NCBI GenBank assembly: GCA_977006965.1
Contig: OZ345356.1
Span: 868,001-932,000 of the forward strand
Reading direction: 5' to 3'
DNA length: 64,000 bases
Source of the DNA: Phymatolithon calcareum
Lineage: Eukaryota > Rhodophyta > Florideophyceae > Hapalidiales
Made by a program: the position numbers and the translations under genes. The notes under the pieces are model-generated. The model had not been told where the DNA came from and did no database searches. It saw only the letters and a program-made list of their open reading frames with translations. Position 1 is the stretch's first letter; each line of letters opens with the position of its first letter. Positions 1 through 9,739 of the stretch are shown here, piece by piece.

Positions 1-947
1 CTTATGGTCCTCTTCCGAACTGCCGTCGGCTTCTACCGTATCGTCACATATTTTGAAATTGTGCACAAGAGGAGAGTCAATGGATGCAACGATTTCAGCC
101 TGACCTATCTCACAATCTGATTCGTCAAACGTCACGTCCCGAGACACAATCACCTTTCGCAAGTCTGGATCACACAGTTTATACTCTTTGGACGAAGTTG
201 AATATCCCAGCATAACCGCTTCACGAGTCTGTTATTCAAGTTTCTTGACCTTCTTTTCTGGAATCAGGTACCAACCCTTGGTGTCAAACATACGCAAGTG
301 TCCCAAGTCTGGAGCGGCACCCATCCAAATATGATGGGGGATCGAGCTAGAAGGAAGACTTCGCGACGTAACTCGATTGCGCACATATACATCGATTGCA
401 AGTGCTTCAGCGCAGAACTTCTTCTCGATGCCTCTGTGATAAAGCACCGAGAGCACCAAGTTGAGAAGTGTGCGGTTCATGCGTTCAGCCATCCCATTTT
501 GTTGCGGGGTATATGCTACTGTGAGCTGATGGTGGATACCGTGTTCTTCTAGGTAGGCTTTAAACGTGTTAGAGAGGTACTCGCCTCCGTTATCGGTCCG
601 AATGTCTTTGCGTTTCGGTGCAGTCGAGAAGTCCTGTACATTACGATGCTTAAGTTTTCTACCTGTATGGGTTTAAGCGTACTTGTGGAACTTCTGAAAG
701 CACTCGAAGCTCTCTGACTTTCTACGCATAGTGAATACTGTGGTCCACTTGGAGTGATCATCTATGAATGTAATGAAGTATTGAGAACCTCCAAGAGACG
801 GAATATCAATAGGACGGAGAACATCGGAATGTACGAGATCGAGCACAGCTCTTGAACGGGAGGTACTGGACTTGGGTATTGGATCGCGATGGCCTTTTCC
901 GGCAATACAACCATCACATATATGAGGGGACTGTTAGCTAGGAGCAA
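1..947 (-). pseudogene. copia integrase domain, broken
   Basis: This integrase inserts retrotransposon cDNA into chromosomes. On the minus strand the zinc-binding end of the domain (CDGCIAGKGH) lies near 910. The core follows with DLVHSD near 850, RTDNGGEYL near 600 and GMAERMNRTL near 490, supplying the D, D and E catalytic residues. The C-terminal part continues to the window edge with the typical MLGYS and SKEYKLCD stretch near 200. The frame is cut by stops near 676 and 550 and by frame changes. The catalytic triad survives but no continuous protein can be made. Confidence 0.88.
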
Positions 948-1344
948 TGTTTACACCTTTGACCACCCCATGACGTGTCATGTCCGAAATACCAGAAGGG
1001 TGGACATGGGCGAGATGTTCATGTTCTTTTGTTCCCATTTTGATACTTGAAGACATTTCTGTGTACGAACAGAAGATCGATCGATCAAGCGTCATATTCG
1101 AAGTACTGCCCGAGTCGATGATCCATGACTTAGACTTTTCAGGAATGTCAGATGAGCGCACTTTGGCCATCAGGCATACAAAATCGGAATCTGTCATCAC
1201 ACGAACTGGTTCCGACTCGTCAGAAAGGAGTGCAGCTGGTTTTGCCTGGTTACCATTTCGATTTCTATACCAGTTAGGAGCAAGGTGAAGGAACTTGGTC
1301 CAGCACTTTAGATTTTCTGTCCCGGTGTATGTCAATGGTCGCAA
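934..1344 (-). pseudogene. copia aspartic protease and integrase zinc-finger start, fragment
   Basis: The reading frame of 136 residues contains WIIDSGSTSNMT (about residue 74), the DSG active-site signature of copia retropepsins, which cut Gag-Pol. The histidines of the integrase HHCC finger follow (LAHVHPSGISDMTRHG), and the frame ends just before the CDGC part. It lies between gag (1332-1998) and integrase, as expected for the family. It is one piece of a broken Gag-Pol frame. Confidence 0.85.
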
Positions 1345-1998
1345 TAGTTACGAATGTGCTCTCCGTCACTTCTGGTAGTGAAACGTGCAGCAGTTTCAGC
1401 TTTCACTGTTGATGCTTCGACGTGCATTGACATGCGTTTTTCTTCCTGGATTAGTAGGCTCTTGACGACTTCGAGTGAGAATAACTCATCTTCATTTCCG
1501 AGTGCAACTAGTACACTGATCAGGCTGTCAAAGCATTCAGGAAGTCCATTGAACACAGCCATTGCTAATTCTTTGCCACCGATATCGACACCCATAGACT
1601 TTAGCGCGGATGCGAGTTGACGAATTCGGTCCGTATAGAGCAGTATTTTCTCGTCCTCGAGCATTGTAGCGGTGTAAAACTTGCGACGAGCGGCCAATTT
1701 GTTCAAAAGATTTCATGCTCGAAGATGCTGGCAATCGATGTCCACTTTTCTTTCGCCGTTTCCACATCTCGTACATGTTCGAGATGCTCATCCAATATTG
1801 AAAGACCTATAATTGCCTTACATTGTTGTCGCTTCGACGCCAGAGCTTGAAATCGTCAGAGTCCCGTATCGGCGGATAGTCCTCGATGAACTCATCAAGT
1901 TGCCGGAATGAAAGGACTAGCTGAATTTTATGTTTCCAAGCGTGGAAATTGGTCTCGTTGAGCTTTTCGACCTTCAGCGTTCCTTTTGAAGTATCCAT
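1332..1998 (-). pseudogene. copia Gag, broken
   Basis: The first ATG of the gag frame is at 1998 (MDTSKGTLKVEKLNETNF, then W.HKIQLVL), matching the usual copia Gag opening in which a short N-terminus precedes a W-rich helix. The frame is lost near 1807 and a second frame carries the C-terminal Gag helices (DEKILLYTDRIRQLASALKSMG, then LPECFDSL) down to 1332. It would form the virus-like particle shell. No intact CCHC knuckle was seen. Confidence 0.82.
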
Positions 1999-2513
1999 AT
2001 TGGATGTTAGGGTCTTGAAAATATTGTCTAAAATCCGTTCGGGGAGTCCACTGCGAGCTGACACAAGGTCAACTATCAAGGCAATCTATCCCGTATGAGG
2101 AATTCGCTTCGAGACTATGTGACCCCGATCTTGTTCGGCGGATGGTTTTTAAACCAATATGATAGAGATGTTCCCGGCGAAGACGATAAATCGGTTTTTT
2201 GAACCAGGATTTCTTCCTGTACGAGCAGGACTTGCAAAAAACGTCAAAAGGGTTGTGCACCATAATTTCTGTCATTGAGCAAGGATATGCAAGTACGATT
2301 ACCCGAAGGTCAAACAAGAGTTTGACTGGATCACAATCAAGGTCAAAACCCTGCAGGGTTGCATATAAGGAGAGTGAGAGCCGAATCCCGAATCAGAGGA
2401 GTTGAGATAATGCCGGATGAAGACCATGACGATGAGGGCGAAGGATGAGCCCGAGGATGATGATGATGATGAAGCGCGGTGGTTGTTTTCCGCTGACTGG
2501 GCCCATAAACTAC

Positions 2514-2700
2514 TGTTGGAGGTTATGGGAAGGTCGGTTGAGATGCTTGGTTGAGATGCTTGAAAATAGTTCCTTGGTTTATTCACTAGACCGATCTCAA
2601 ATCTTGGTTATATAGACCTGAGATCGGGTCCGAACTTGATCATATGTTCTATGATAGCACTTTGACGACGGTGAGCCTAATTATTGTAATTACCCTCGTA
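2514..2700 (-). repeat. probable 5' LTR of the copia element
   Basis: The segment starts with TGTTGGAGG on the plus strand. Read on the minus strand it has a TATATAA box near 2612 and an AATAAA signal near 2580, an LTR-like promoter/poly(A) arrangement just upstream of gag. A related sequence occurs at 61060-61235 with the same order of features. The outer (right) end is not defined. Confidence 0.6.
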
Positions 2701-2789
2701 ATTGCCTATCATAATCTTGTCATACCGTCTGAATCGTGTAGACGTGTGCAGAGATCAGATATTGAAGTGTGATGCGATTAGAGCTCCAA

Positions 2790-3470
2790 TCAGTCACACT
2801 TCCAACAGGTTGCAGGGCCATGTGTCGCATCCTCCAACCCAAGGTAAAAAGAGACATCCTCGTAAACGAAATGAGATCTACGACAAACATCAATAAATAC
2901 CAAATAAACATGACACTGGAGGCCGCAGAGGATCTGGAAAAGTCGAAAAATCGACCTATACCACACGCGAAAGATTTGGTACCCTTGCATCTTCTCTTCA
3001 ACTCAAGAAGACACAGAACACTTTGCATAGAGTAGTCATTTGGAATGTTCCCTCCAATGAGCACCTCCACTCTTATCAAGGTCATCGGCCAATGTGGGAA
3101 AGATGTAATCGAAGACGTGATAAATGGCCTCGCAAAAGACCAACTCTCCAAAGACGACAGTGCCTGGAAGAAGCGAGCACTCGACGAGCTCTCAACCATG
3201 TTTCAGGCTGTGGACAAGTAAGGACTGCTCATAACCTGAAATTACAGCGTGCCACAGATCAGGGGAGTAATTATCCCCTTCAAGGTCCCGAAGTAGACCA
3301 GAGGTGGGTTTTTGTACCCCACTGAATCGTGCTACCCAAAGAAAAAAAGAAACTCTTCATTAGAAAGAATCCAGTCAAAACCTCTCTGCACTAGAAAAGT
3401 TGCCCCAAGTGTCATCAAATGCGTTGGTATCTTTAAATAAAAATCTACCTTTCTTCTTCTTCATTCTTCG
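2790..3470 (+). mobile_element. LINE 3' end, family 2, 5'-truncated
   Basis: It matches 13085-13720: both read on the plus strand as the C-terminal part of a LINE ORF (AMCRILQPK, then IPHAKD), followed by a 3' UTR with a GTGGG/CCCAC hairpin near 3304 and the shared end TTTAAATAAAAATCTACC near 3437. The frame is interrupted. It abuts a minus-strand LINE reverse transcriptase fragment in the same way as at 13.72 kb, so the junction predates the duplication. Confidence 0.75.
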
Positions 3471-3559
3471 CCATTAGTATGACGTCGACAGCAAACACAT
3501 TCAATCGTAGACTCTCAATAGAATCGTTCAAGTAAATGGTCGTGATCCTTTCTGCCAAG
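3471..3559 (-). pseudogene. LINE reverse transcriptase fragment, split by the insertion at 3560
   Basis: Minus-strand translation gives the reverse transcriptase segment after motif B with N-V-F-A-V-D-V-I-L-M-A-K, the same as at 13.73-13.8 kb. The catalytic FADD motif reads FAVD. The gene continues at 7401 after a 3.8-kb insertion; the uninterrupted version is at 13736-13838. Confidence 0.75.
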
Positions 3560-4830
3560 TGTAAACAAATCTTGTGCTCTACCTTAGGGACCATCTCCTT
3601 ATTTATAAACAGATACCTTTTGTTTCCCTATGCGGGCACTCTGCCTTGGTATTTATACCCTTTTGGCTACCAGACTAATTACGTGTATGTCGCCCAGCAG
3701 GACATAGACGGCAGTACATGCAACTTGCATGGATTACCAAGTGCTATGTAACTAAATGCTACTGCGTGTTCAAATCTAAACCCGTGAAATAGATAACGCG
3801 CTCGGTAACTAACCTCTTCGAAGAACACCCTTCGTATGAGCAGCAAGGCCAGAGACGGTACGGAGGTATGGAAATCTTATCGGATTTGCCCACCTCAATC
3901 CTGCCATCACCTACCTCTTGAGATCATACACTGCGTGCAGACAACCGATGATGGCATGCACGCCACCTCAAGACAACTACCGCCGGTGCTCTGCATGAAT
4001 CGATACCCATTGGTTTGTCGCGGCGACGCATCCAGCGGCAGCGGGAAAGCGACCACGCGCGATGACATCCGGGCGTTGATCGACATCGCTAATGACTGTC
4101 TTGGAGCCGCTACCAGTGGCAGTCGAGGAGCAGCGCCGCACGAAGGATCCCCGTGCCGAGCCAGATCGTTCGACGCTGTCTCAAGCCGCAACTAACGGCA
4201 TTCGAGAAGCCGACACGCGCTAAGACGCTCTCGAGACAACCTAGGTCGCCCGACAGCGCCGGGCGCCACAACCGGTGGCCGCCTGGAAGAACCCTTACGC
4301 GCGTGACGACCTTGCCAAGGACGCCTTTTGGACGCTTTCTATGTGACCCTCTCATCAGGTTGCGCCACGCGGCGCCGGGCTGCGACAGGCCGAGACTCTG
4401 TGCGTCACATTCACAGGCGCGTACACCCGGCGGCGGTTGAAAACACAGCTGCAAGCAGCGCAGAGTCTAAAGCTTGCGCGACAGTCTCACCGGCGCGCAC
4501 AGACGCCAGCAACTGCTCTAGAGTCCGAGACTCGCCGATCGAAATCTCTATATCGAGCAAGAAGCTGAAGAAACCTTGATCTCCAGCACACGCATCGCAA
4601 GCTTGCAGACGCGTTCACACGGAGTCACGCACTTCGGAACGTGCCTGAACCGAGACGTGAACCGCGCGTAAGGAAGCGAACAGCGTGAGGAGCTTTTTGG
4701 TACACCGGCTGTCCTTTTCCCACAAAGGACTCGTGCGATATCTGATTCCTCGTCGGAGGCTAGACAGGTGAGCTTTTCGAGTTGGCAGCCCGCGTTCTTT
4801 TGTTGATTTTTGGTTTTCATTATGTTTTTG
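3560..4830. other. left part of the inserted element, no gene recognised
   Basis: The first 400 bp are AT-rich; about 4000-4700 is clearly GC-rich. Several ORFs of 80-120 codons overlap here on both strands, but none shows a known motif or a consistent frame. It may hold a degraded Gag or reverse transcriptase region or terminal repeats. Confidence 0.4.
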
Positions 4831-4879
4831 TTTTGTTTAGGTGAGCGATTCCGTGACCTCTCACGAAGGGAAGACCTCT

Positions 4880-5160
4880 TTCTAGCACACGTGGGGAATG
4901 CAAGCCCACATGAACGTCCTGGAGGCAGAAGCTATCATCTTGGCTATTCGTTGGGCGGTTACACGCGGTGCTCATGGTTGTCGAATTGCTATCCTCAGCG
5001 ACTCATTCGTATCAATAGCCGCGTTTACCAAGGGAAGGTCTACATCCCTCGCCCATTCTGAATCAAACGCGGCGATTCGCAGCGCTTTGCCTTACAAATC
5101 GTGTTTGTGCATGTGCCGTCCAAATCCAACCCAGCTGATGCAAAATCAAGGGCAAAAATG
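4880..5160 (+). pseudogene. DIRS-type RNase H domain, frameshifted
   Basis: The plus strand reads MNVLEAEAIILAIRW, then ILSDSFVSIAAFTKGRST, then after a frame change near 5088 VHVPSKSNPADAKSRAK. In DIRS/Ngaro-type retroelements this RNase H degrades the RNA of the RNA-DNA hybrid. E in VLEAEA, D in SDS and D in NPAD are the expected acidic positions. The N-terminal strand with the first aspartate is not recognisable. The stop just after SRAKM coincides with the start of the repeat array downstream. Confidence 0.75.
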
Positions 5161-5757
5161 TGATCTGGACGGAACCGAGCATAGTCTCCTTGGATGGGCA
5201 GGTTGAAAACTGGACTCAGCTCACCGAAGAAATCCCTAGCGTCCAGCTTCTTGGCGACTCCAGCAACATAGCGAGGCTGTACCGAACGCGGTCGTACATC
5301 CCGAACGATCTCGAAGTCGTGCCTGCTCACGTGCCGTCCATATCCAACCCCGCTGGTGGAACATCAAGGGAAGAATTATGATCTGGACGAATGCCCGAGT
5401 CGTCCAAATCATTACCCCGCTGGCGTTCTAGCAAGGGCAAAATTGCGATAGGGACGGAGTCGAGTATCATCCGCTTGGACATGCAGTGTGAAAAATGGAC
5501 TCAGCTCACAGAAGAAATCCGTAGCGTCCAGGATCTTGGCGACTCCAGCAGCAGACTAAGGCACTGGACCAAACGCGGTCGATTCGCAGCGCCGTACATC
5601 CCGAACGATCTCGAAAGTCGTATTTGCTCTCGCATCGTCCATATCCAACCCCGCTGATACAACGTGAAGGGCAAAACTGTGATCTGGATGGATGCCCAAG
5701 TCGTCCAAACCATAACCCCGCTGGTGGACTATCAAGGGCAAAATATGATAAGGACAG
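5103..5757 (+). repeat. tandem array of the RNase H tail cassette
   Basis: A cassette of about 70 bp, starting in the RNase H C-terminus (the SKSNPADAKSRAK coding stretch) and ending in a GGGCAAAATNTGATCTGGACGG-like stretch, occurs about five times: near 5103, 5320, 5395, 5618 and 5695. A spacer of about 150 bp (with GGACTCAGCTCAC and CTTGGCGACTCCAGCA) occurs twice, at about 5173-5319 and 5463-5617. The long unit is about 300 bp. Copies are diverged and contain stops. Confidence 0.8.
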
Positions 5758-6018
5758 ACTTGATTATTTGCTCATCAGATGAGCGATGCGGAAACCGGGC
5801 TGACTCCTCCGAAACGAACTACAATGTCTCGAAAATCCTTGCCGGCAAGCAACCCAACCCAGGCAGGATGCGCAGGCACTTCCTATCGAGCGATATCTCG
5901 AATCGAAAATAGGCAACGTTTTGCCGCGCAACGGAGCAAGTTGAGATCATCTAAAGTACTGAATTAAGCTCCGCTGAAGAACGCCGGCATTTACCGCACG
6001 CAGGGATCTCAAAAACCA

Positions 6019-6985
6019 GTGGACGGGCAGTCAACGATTACGAGTTTCGACACGGACCTCGGAACAGCGTACGACAGGTACCCTCTTTTCGCACAAACAA
6101 TCAAGCCATCCACTCAAAGGGCGTACAGTAATGCTCTCAATGCCTTCTTGGTATGCGTGGACACCTCCGATCTGCATGAGAAGAACATTGACAAGGCCCT
6201 AGCCGACTACTTTCAGACGCTATACCATGATGACAGCTCGCCGGGAAACCGTGAGAACGGAACAAGCGCACTGTGTGCCGTATTACACCGCTTGCCGCAC
6301 ATGCTTGTAAAACCCCCCTACGCCAGACGGGTACTCGAAGGCTGGGGAAAGACCCTCAAATCAAACCCCGCCACTCCGCTGACGAAAAGGATGTTACACG
6401 CGATAGCGGGGGTTCTGATGACGATGGGCGAGGAAGCAGCTGCAGCATGTTTGGTAATCTCGTGGGCAGGTTATCTGCGGGCAGCCGAGGCACTCGGACT
6501 TCGCAAATCGGATATTGCACTTCCTGGCCGTAGGTATTCTTATCCGGCAAGCCAAAACCGGACCACAACAGTTCATCGCGGTGAGGGGCATAGCCGCAAG
6601 GAACCTGATCGTGAGCTACCTTCGCAATGTCGAGATTGAAAGTGGCGAACGGAATATATTTCGTATCACATACGCCAAATATCTCCGCGTCTTAAGAGCT
6701 GCAGCTACAAATCTCGATCTGCAGCATCTCCGCATAAACACGCACTCCGCGAGAATCTGCGGCGCTCTTTTTGACTATCTCCAAGGCCAAAGCTTCCAAA
6801 CTATCTCAACCACAGGACGTTGGGCCTCGGTGAAGTCCGTGCAACGATATCTTACGAACGGTCCCGCACAGCTAATGTCACTCACGTTTTCAAGAGGCCA
6901 AGAACGCAACATGAATATTGCTGCGCATCATGCCGAATTCCGGATTATTCAAGCTTCTGCCGTTATATCTAATCACGACGCTTGA
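6019..6985 (+). pseudogene. tyrosine recombinase, one frameshift
   Basis: Tyrosine recombinases integrate circular cDNA of DIRS-like elements by strand exchange. A first frame (from about 6019, no ATG at that point) carries an N-terminal helical domain (TQRAYSNALNAFLVC) and box A around LRAAEALGLRKSDI with its arginine. Near 6520-6530 the frame shifts and continues with QAKTGPQQF (lysine), THSARICGA (H-x-x-R), GRWASVKSVQRYL (tryptophan and the tyrosine nucleophile) to a stop at 6985. All catalytic positions are visible, so only one frame change separates it from an intact enzyme. The next 400 bp to 7396 hold no recognised gene. Confidence 0.82.
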
Positions 6986-7429
6986 GGTGAACTGTTCGTT
7001 GCTTGAAGAAGCTCGCTCTTCAAGCACCAGCAACATAGTATCCAGATACTAACCGTGGGATACTAAGAAATGGTTCTCCAGAATGCGGTGCTTGTCCGAG
7101 AGGAAGTTCCTAAGAGTTACTGGACGGTGTCCGGGAACTCTAGTAAGGAGAAGCGCGACACTGCTCGCCTTCTCTGGGGAGCTATACCGTTGGACGCCGT
7201 GAAAGCAAAGTCGGCAAAATTTCGGTTTTATGTTTCGAATAAAACCGCAGATCTTTCTAAGTCTTTCAAGGCAGGCAGTCTCCAAGCCTACCTCGCTATC
7301 ACAAATGTAATTTCCTTTTTCGGGTTGCAGAGTCCGAGCAATGTCCAAGTACTCAACTGCTGCAATTCCATTGCGTGTAAATCGCTAGGGGTTACACAAG
7401 GTGACAATCAGAATATTGAGCAGTGTGGG

Positions 7430-7853
7430 GATATGTGTTGATTTATTTTAAAAGCTCCCAAGGCCTCTCTTGAAGAGTAACAGGGCCGCTTTCGCACGAT
7501 TTTCTAAGCTCACGTAGTTTGACTGTTCAGTGTATCCTTGATTCGTATTTCTCTCCCAACAAGTGCTCCAGTGAGTCGCTTGCATTCATATTCAATTTCA
7601 GGACTAATCTTGGATGAAGATAGAATGCGTTGGAGCGCGACCAGCTCAATCACGGCTGTGGCACCAAAGTATGCACCAAGTACTGATTTTCTCCAAAGAG
7701 GTGCTCTATTGAATATCAGCCGTAGGCATCGCAACCGTGTAGACCTTTCTCTTACGGGGAGAACCATCGGTAGACTGTTCGAATCAGTTGGTATCTCGAG
7801 CGATCTTCCCTCTTCTTCCTCTGCCCATAACTCAATTATTTCTTTTCGTCGCT
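7430..7853 (-). mobile_element. nested LINE fragment with 13-bp near-identical TSD
   Basis: TGAGCAGTGTGGG (7417-7429) and TGAACAGTGTGGG (7854-7866) flank 424 bp that are absent from the equivalent site near 13838. The minus strand encodes the LINE segment upstream of the reverse transcriptase (LWRKSVLGAYFGAT, then ECKRLTGALVGREIRIKD), matching the related segment at 8060-8200. The minus-strand 3' end near 7445 contains AATAAATC. Confidence 0.7.
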
Positions 7854-8345
7854 TGAACAGTGTGGGACTATTGGGGGATCCTTGGGGGACTCTATGCTCG
7901 CTTATACATTGTGTTCTTTCTGCGTCATTCACACCCGTGAAGAGGGTCTTCTGCAGAGAGACCGAAGCCAACGATGCCACGTTCGCTGATAATCTGAGCT
8001 CAATTTCTCGCATTAACTCATCTCGCGGTACTCGATCGTTTGCTGACTTCAACCTATGGGCACTCAAAACCTCCTTGATTCGTATTTGCCTGCCAAAAGC
8101 GCTCTTGTGAGTCAAACATCAGTGTTCAACTTCGATAACGAAACTAGTTGCATCAGGTAATCCCAAAAGTAGGCACCCAATACTCTCCAAAGCGACATTC
8201 ACATGATACTATAAGCAAGTGCTTCCGTCATGAAGCATCGAAGATAGCTCCATTCACATCTCCGCCGCGTCCCCAATTTTACGTCCAAACATTCTCAACA
8301 GTAACCACTAGGTCGTCAACTTGCCACTTTCACCATATTTCCTTG
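7854..8345 (-). pseudogene. LINE reverse transcriptase N-terminal part, copy A
   Basis: The minus strand gives RQIRIKEVLSAHRLKSANDRVPRDE, LRLSANVASLASVSLQKT and RVPQGSPNSPTLF, the last being the conserved QGSP block of LINE reverse transcriptases. The gene is cut at 7866 by the nested fragment and then at 7400 by the recombinase element. Copy B of the same gene is at 13736-14134 plus 15696-15900. Confidence 0.75.
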
Positions 8346-8399
8346 AAATATTCACAGCACGGGGCTCAAATATAAGCTTGATTCCGTTGTAATCATCAG

Positions 8400-8880
8400 A
8401 ACAATTTCAATCGCCCTTCCCGCATGGACAACTCACGGCATAGTTCGCATCGTTTGTGGAACTGCAAACGTAAAAATGTTCCACGTAGCGCGAAAAGTGG
8501 CTTTTGCTCATTATGAATCAATCCATGCGAGTTTGCGTACGAGAGCAGAATCAAAAATGAGGGTGACGACGGATGGAAATATCTGCTTGAATACAATACA
8601 GAGCGCTTCTGGATCCTCGTAGCCAGACTGCTTGGTGAAAGATTAGCTCTCCAATCGCACATACCTCCTCCTCCCCATTCTCCTTATGGCTTTTTAATCC
8701 AATTCTTGAGGCACTCAATTTTTACAATTTCCTTCATAAATCTCACAGGTTAACATGCAGAGCTATCCAACATGAAGAGTATGTCGATCGACGACGATTC
8801 GCAAAGCGGATTTATTGAGAACGTATGATGTAGCCCAGCTTGAGGAAACTCGGTACCTTTCTATCTTATCTACTATATCC
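8400..8880 (+). other. paralogue of the gene Y 5' flank with a short broken start
   Basis: From about 8640 to 8800 the sequence resembles the region just before gene Y (about 11150-11310): CGCAC, CCTCCTCCTCC, then CTTATGGCT and an ATG at 8771 reading MKSMSIDDD, compared with MEHMSAIDND for gene Y. The frame stops after 18 codons. A GTATGATG to TTCTTCACAG intron would extend it to 46 residues, but no transcript supports this. It looks like a truncated relative of gene Y. The equivalent in copy B is at 16316. Confidence 0.4.
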
Positions 8881-9021
8881 CGGACTTGTGTTTCTTGACT
8901 TATGGTCTGACTTTTTCTTTTTCTTCACAGTGGATCATAAAGTGCGAAGCAGTCATATCCTTCGACACGTCCAAAATTTCTACTCCTGAGCGTTCTCATT
9001 CGCGGGCAACAAGGTCTTGAA

Positions 9022-9582
9022 CTAGGTCCTCTGATTTGGTACGAAAATTTGGTTACCGCTTTCAGCATACTTCGTTGGACGTTGCACAGGTGTGTTGTAC
9101 TCTCCCGAACAGTCCCCCTTCCCACCACAACACTTGGTTGCATTATTCCCATCAACCCAAAACGGACGAACGTTGCGCTTTACCAATGGCAATTTGTCAT
9201 CAAACAGTTCAGCGATTAGTGCCTCCAAGCGCTCTTCATGGTGTGCAAACAAATCTTTGCAACCGTCGTCACCCTCTTTTTCGACTCTGGTGCCCGTATG
9301 CACACTGGCACTCATGACAGCCACCTCTGAGCGCGTAACCTTCCGGAACGATTCATCCTCATCAGTATCCGAGCTCGTGGACGACCAAATGTAGTCAATA
9401 TCCTTCCAGTGCAAAGGGATACGTGGATGTGATGCCTCACAACTAGAGTTAGCCTTGCCCACAACACAGTCGTTGCCATTACAGAGGGCAGATTTCGATA
9501 GGAGAGCCATTTTCTTTCTTTCCTTCGTTCCGTTCAGTATAGTCTTGGTGTGTCTTTCTTCTTGCTTTCCCGCTTCGAACAT
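9022..9582 (-). CDS. unrecognised gene X, copy A (186 aa)
   Basis: Open frame from ATG at 9582 to TAG at 9022; a later in-frame ATG at about 9510 (MALLSKSALC) is an alternative start. The protein is hydrophilic with an acidic stretch (STSSDTDEDE), several cysteines (CKDLFAHH, KCCGGKGDC) and no membrane segment or known domain. A minus-strand AATAAA lies near 8815, a plausible poly(A) signal about 205 bp after the stop. Copy B (16549-17109) is intact and nearly identical, so the frame survived duplication. It is divergent from gene Y, 1.7 kb away. It could be an accessory ORF of an unknown element. Confidence 0.5.
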   Translation of the reverse strand: MFEAGKQEERHTKTILNGTKERKKMALLSKSALCNGNDCVVGKANSSCEASHPRIPLHWKDIDYIWSSTSSDTDEDESFRKVTRSEVAVMSASVHTGTRVEKEGDDGCKDLFAHHEERLEALIAELFDDKLPLVKRNVRPFWVDGNNATKCCGGKGDCSGEYNTPVQRPTKYAESGNQIFVPNQRT

Positions 9583-9739
9583 CGTCAGATCAGCAACTGT
9601 CGAGCTTTATACACTTTGTATGCCCCGTTTGGGTCCCAGAATGGGACCTTATTCAGTTGCATTTCATGTCCATTCCAAGAGTCCCTTCCCGCAAAACCAT
9701 ACCAAAAACAAAGATGCCTTGGTAGCCATTGAATAAATA

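Larger units (their letters stand above)
1..2700 (-). mobile_element. Ty1/copia retrotransposon, decayed, truncated by left window edge
   Basis: Read on the minus strand, the order is LTR-like sequence, gag, aspartic protease, integrase: the copia order. Reverse transcriptase and RNase H would lie left of position 1. Every ORF is broken by stops or frame changes, so the copy is dead. No complete second LTR is in the window, and target-site duplications cannot be judged. The similarity of gag, protease and integrase to plant and algal copia polyproteins is recognised from motifs, not from a search. Confidence 0.9.
3560..7396 (+). mobile_element. inserted element with DIRS-type RNase H and tyrosine recombinase
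   Basis: Comparison with the unbroken copy near 13814 shows that 3837 bp were inserted into a LINE fragment. The ends read TGTAA and TTACA, and CAAG flanks both sides (3556-3559 and 7397-7400). Inside are an RNase H piece (4880-5160), a repeated linker (5103-5757) and a tyrosine recombinase (6019-6985). RNase H before tyrosine recombinase is the DIRS/Ngaro retrotransposon order. No reverse transcriptase was recognised. Classical DIRS elements do not make target-site duplications, so the 4-bp repeat is odd. The insertion may be composite. Confidence 0.7.

Noticed and set aside
3023-3325. 100-codon plus-strand ORF
   Set aside because: It lies in another frame across the LINE 3' end that is recognised in two copies; treated as a shadow.
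4110-4460. Overlapping ORFs of 80-119 codons on both strands in GC-rich DNA
   Set aside because: High GC reduces stop codons in all frames. No motif, no consistent frame and no repeat support for a gene.
5103-5757. CRISPR-like array
   Set aside because: Repeats are long, diverged and derived from an RNase H coding sequence, with only two spacers that are themselves related.
8771-9020. Spliced small protein (GTATGATG donor, TTCTTCACAG acceptor) in both copies of the unit
   Set aside because: Coding would give only 46 residues with many replacement differences between copies. The region also matches a shared 3' block read on the other strand.
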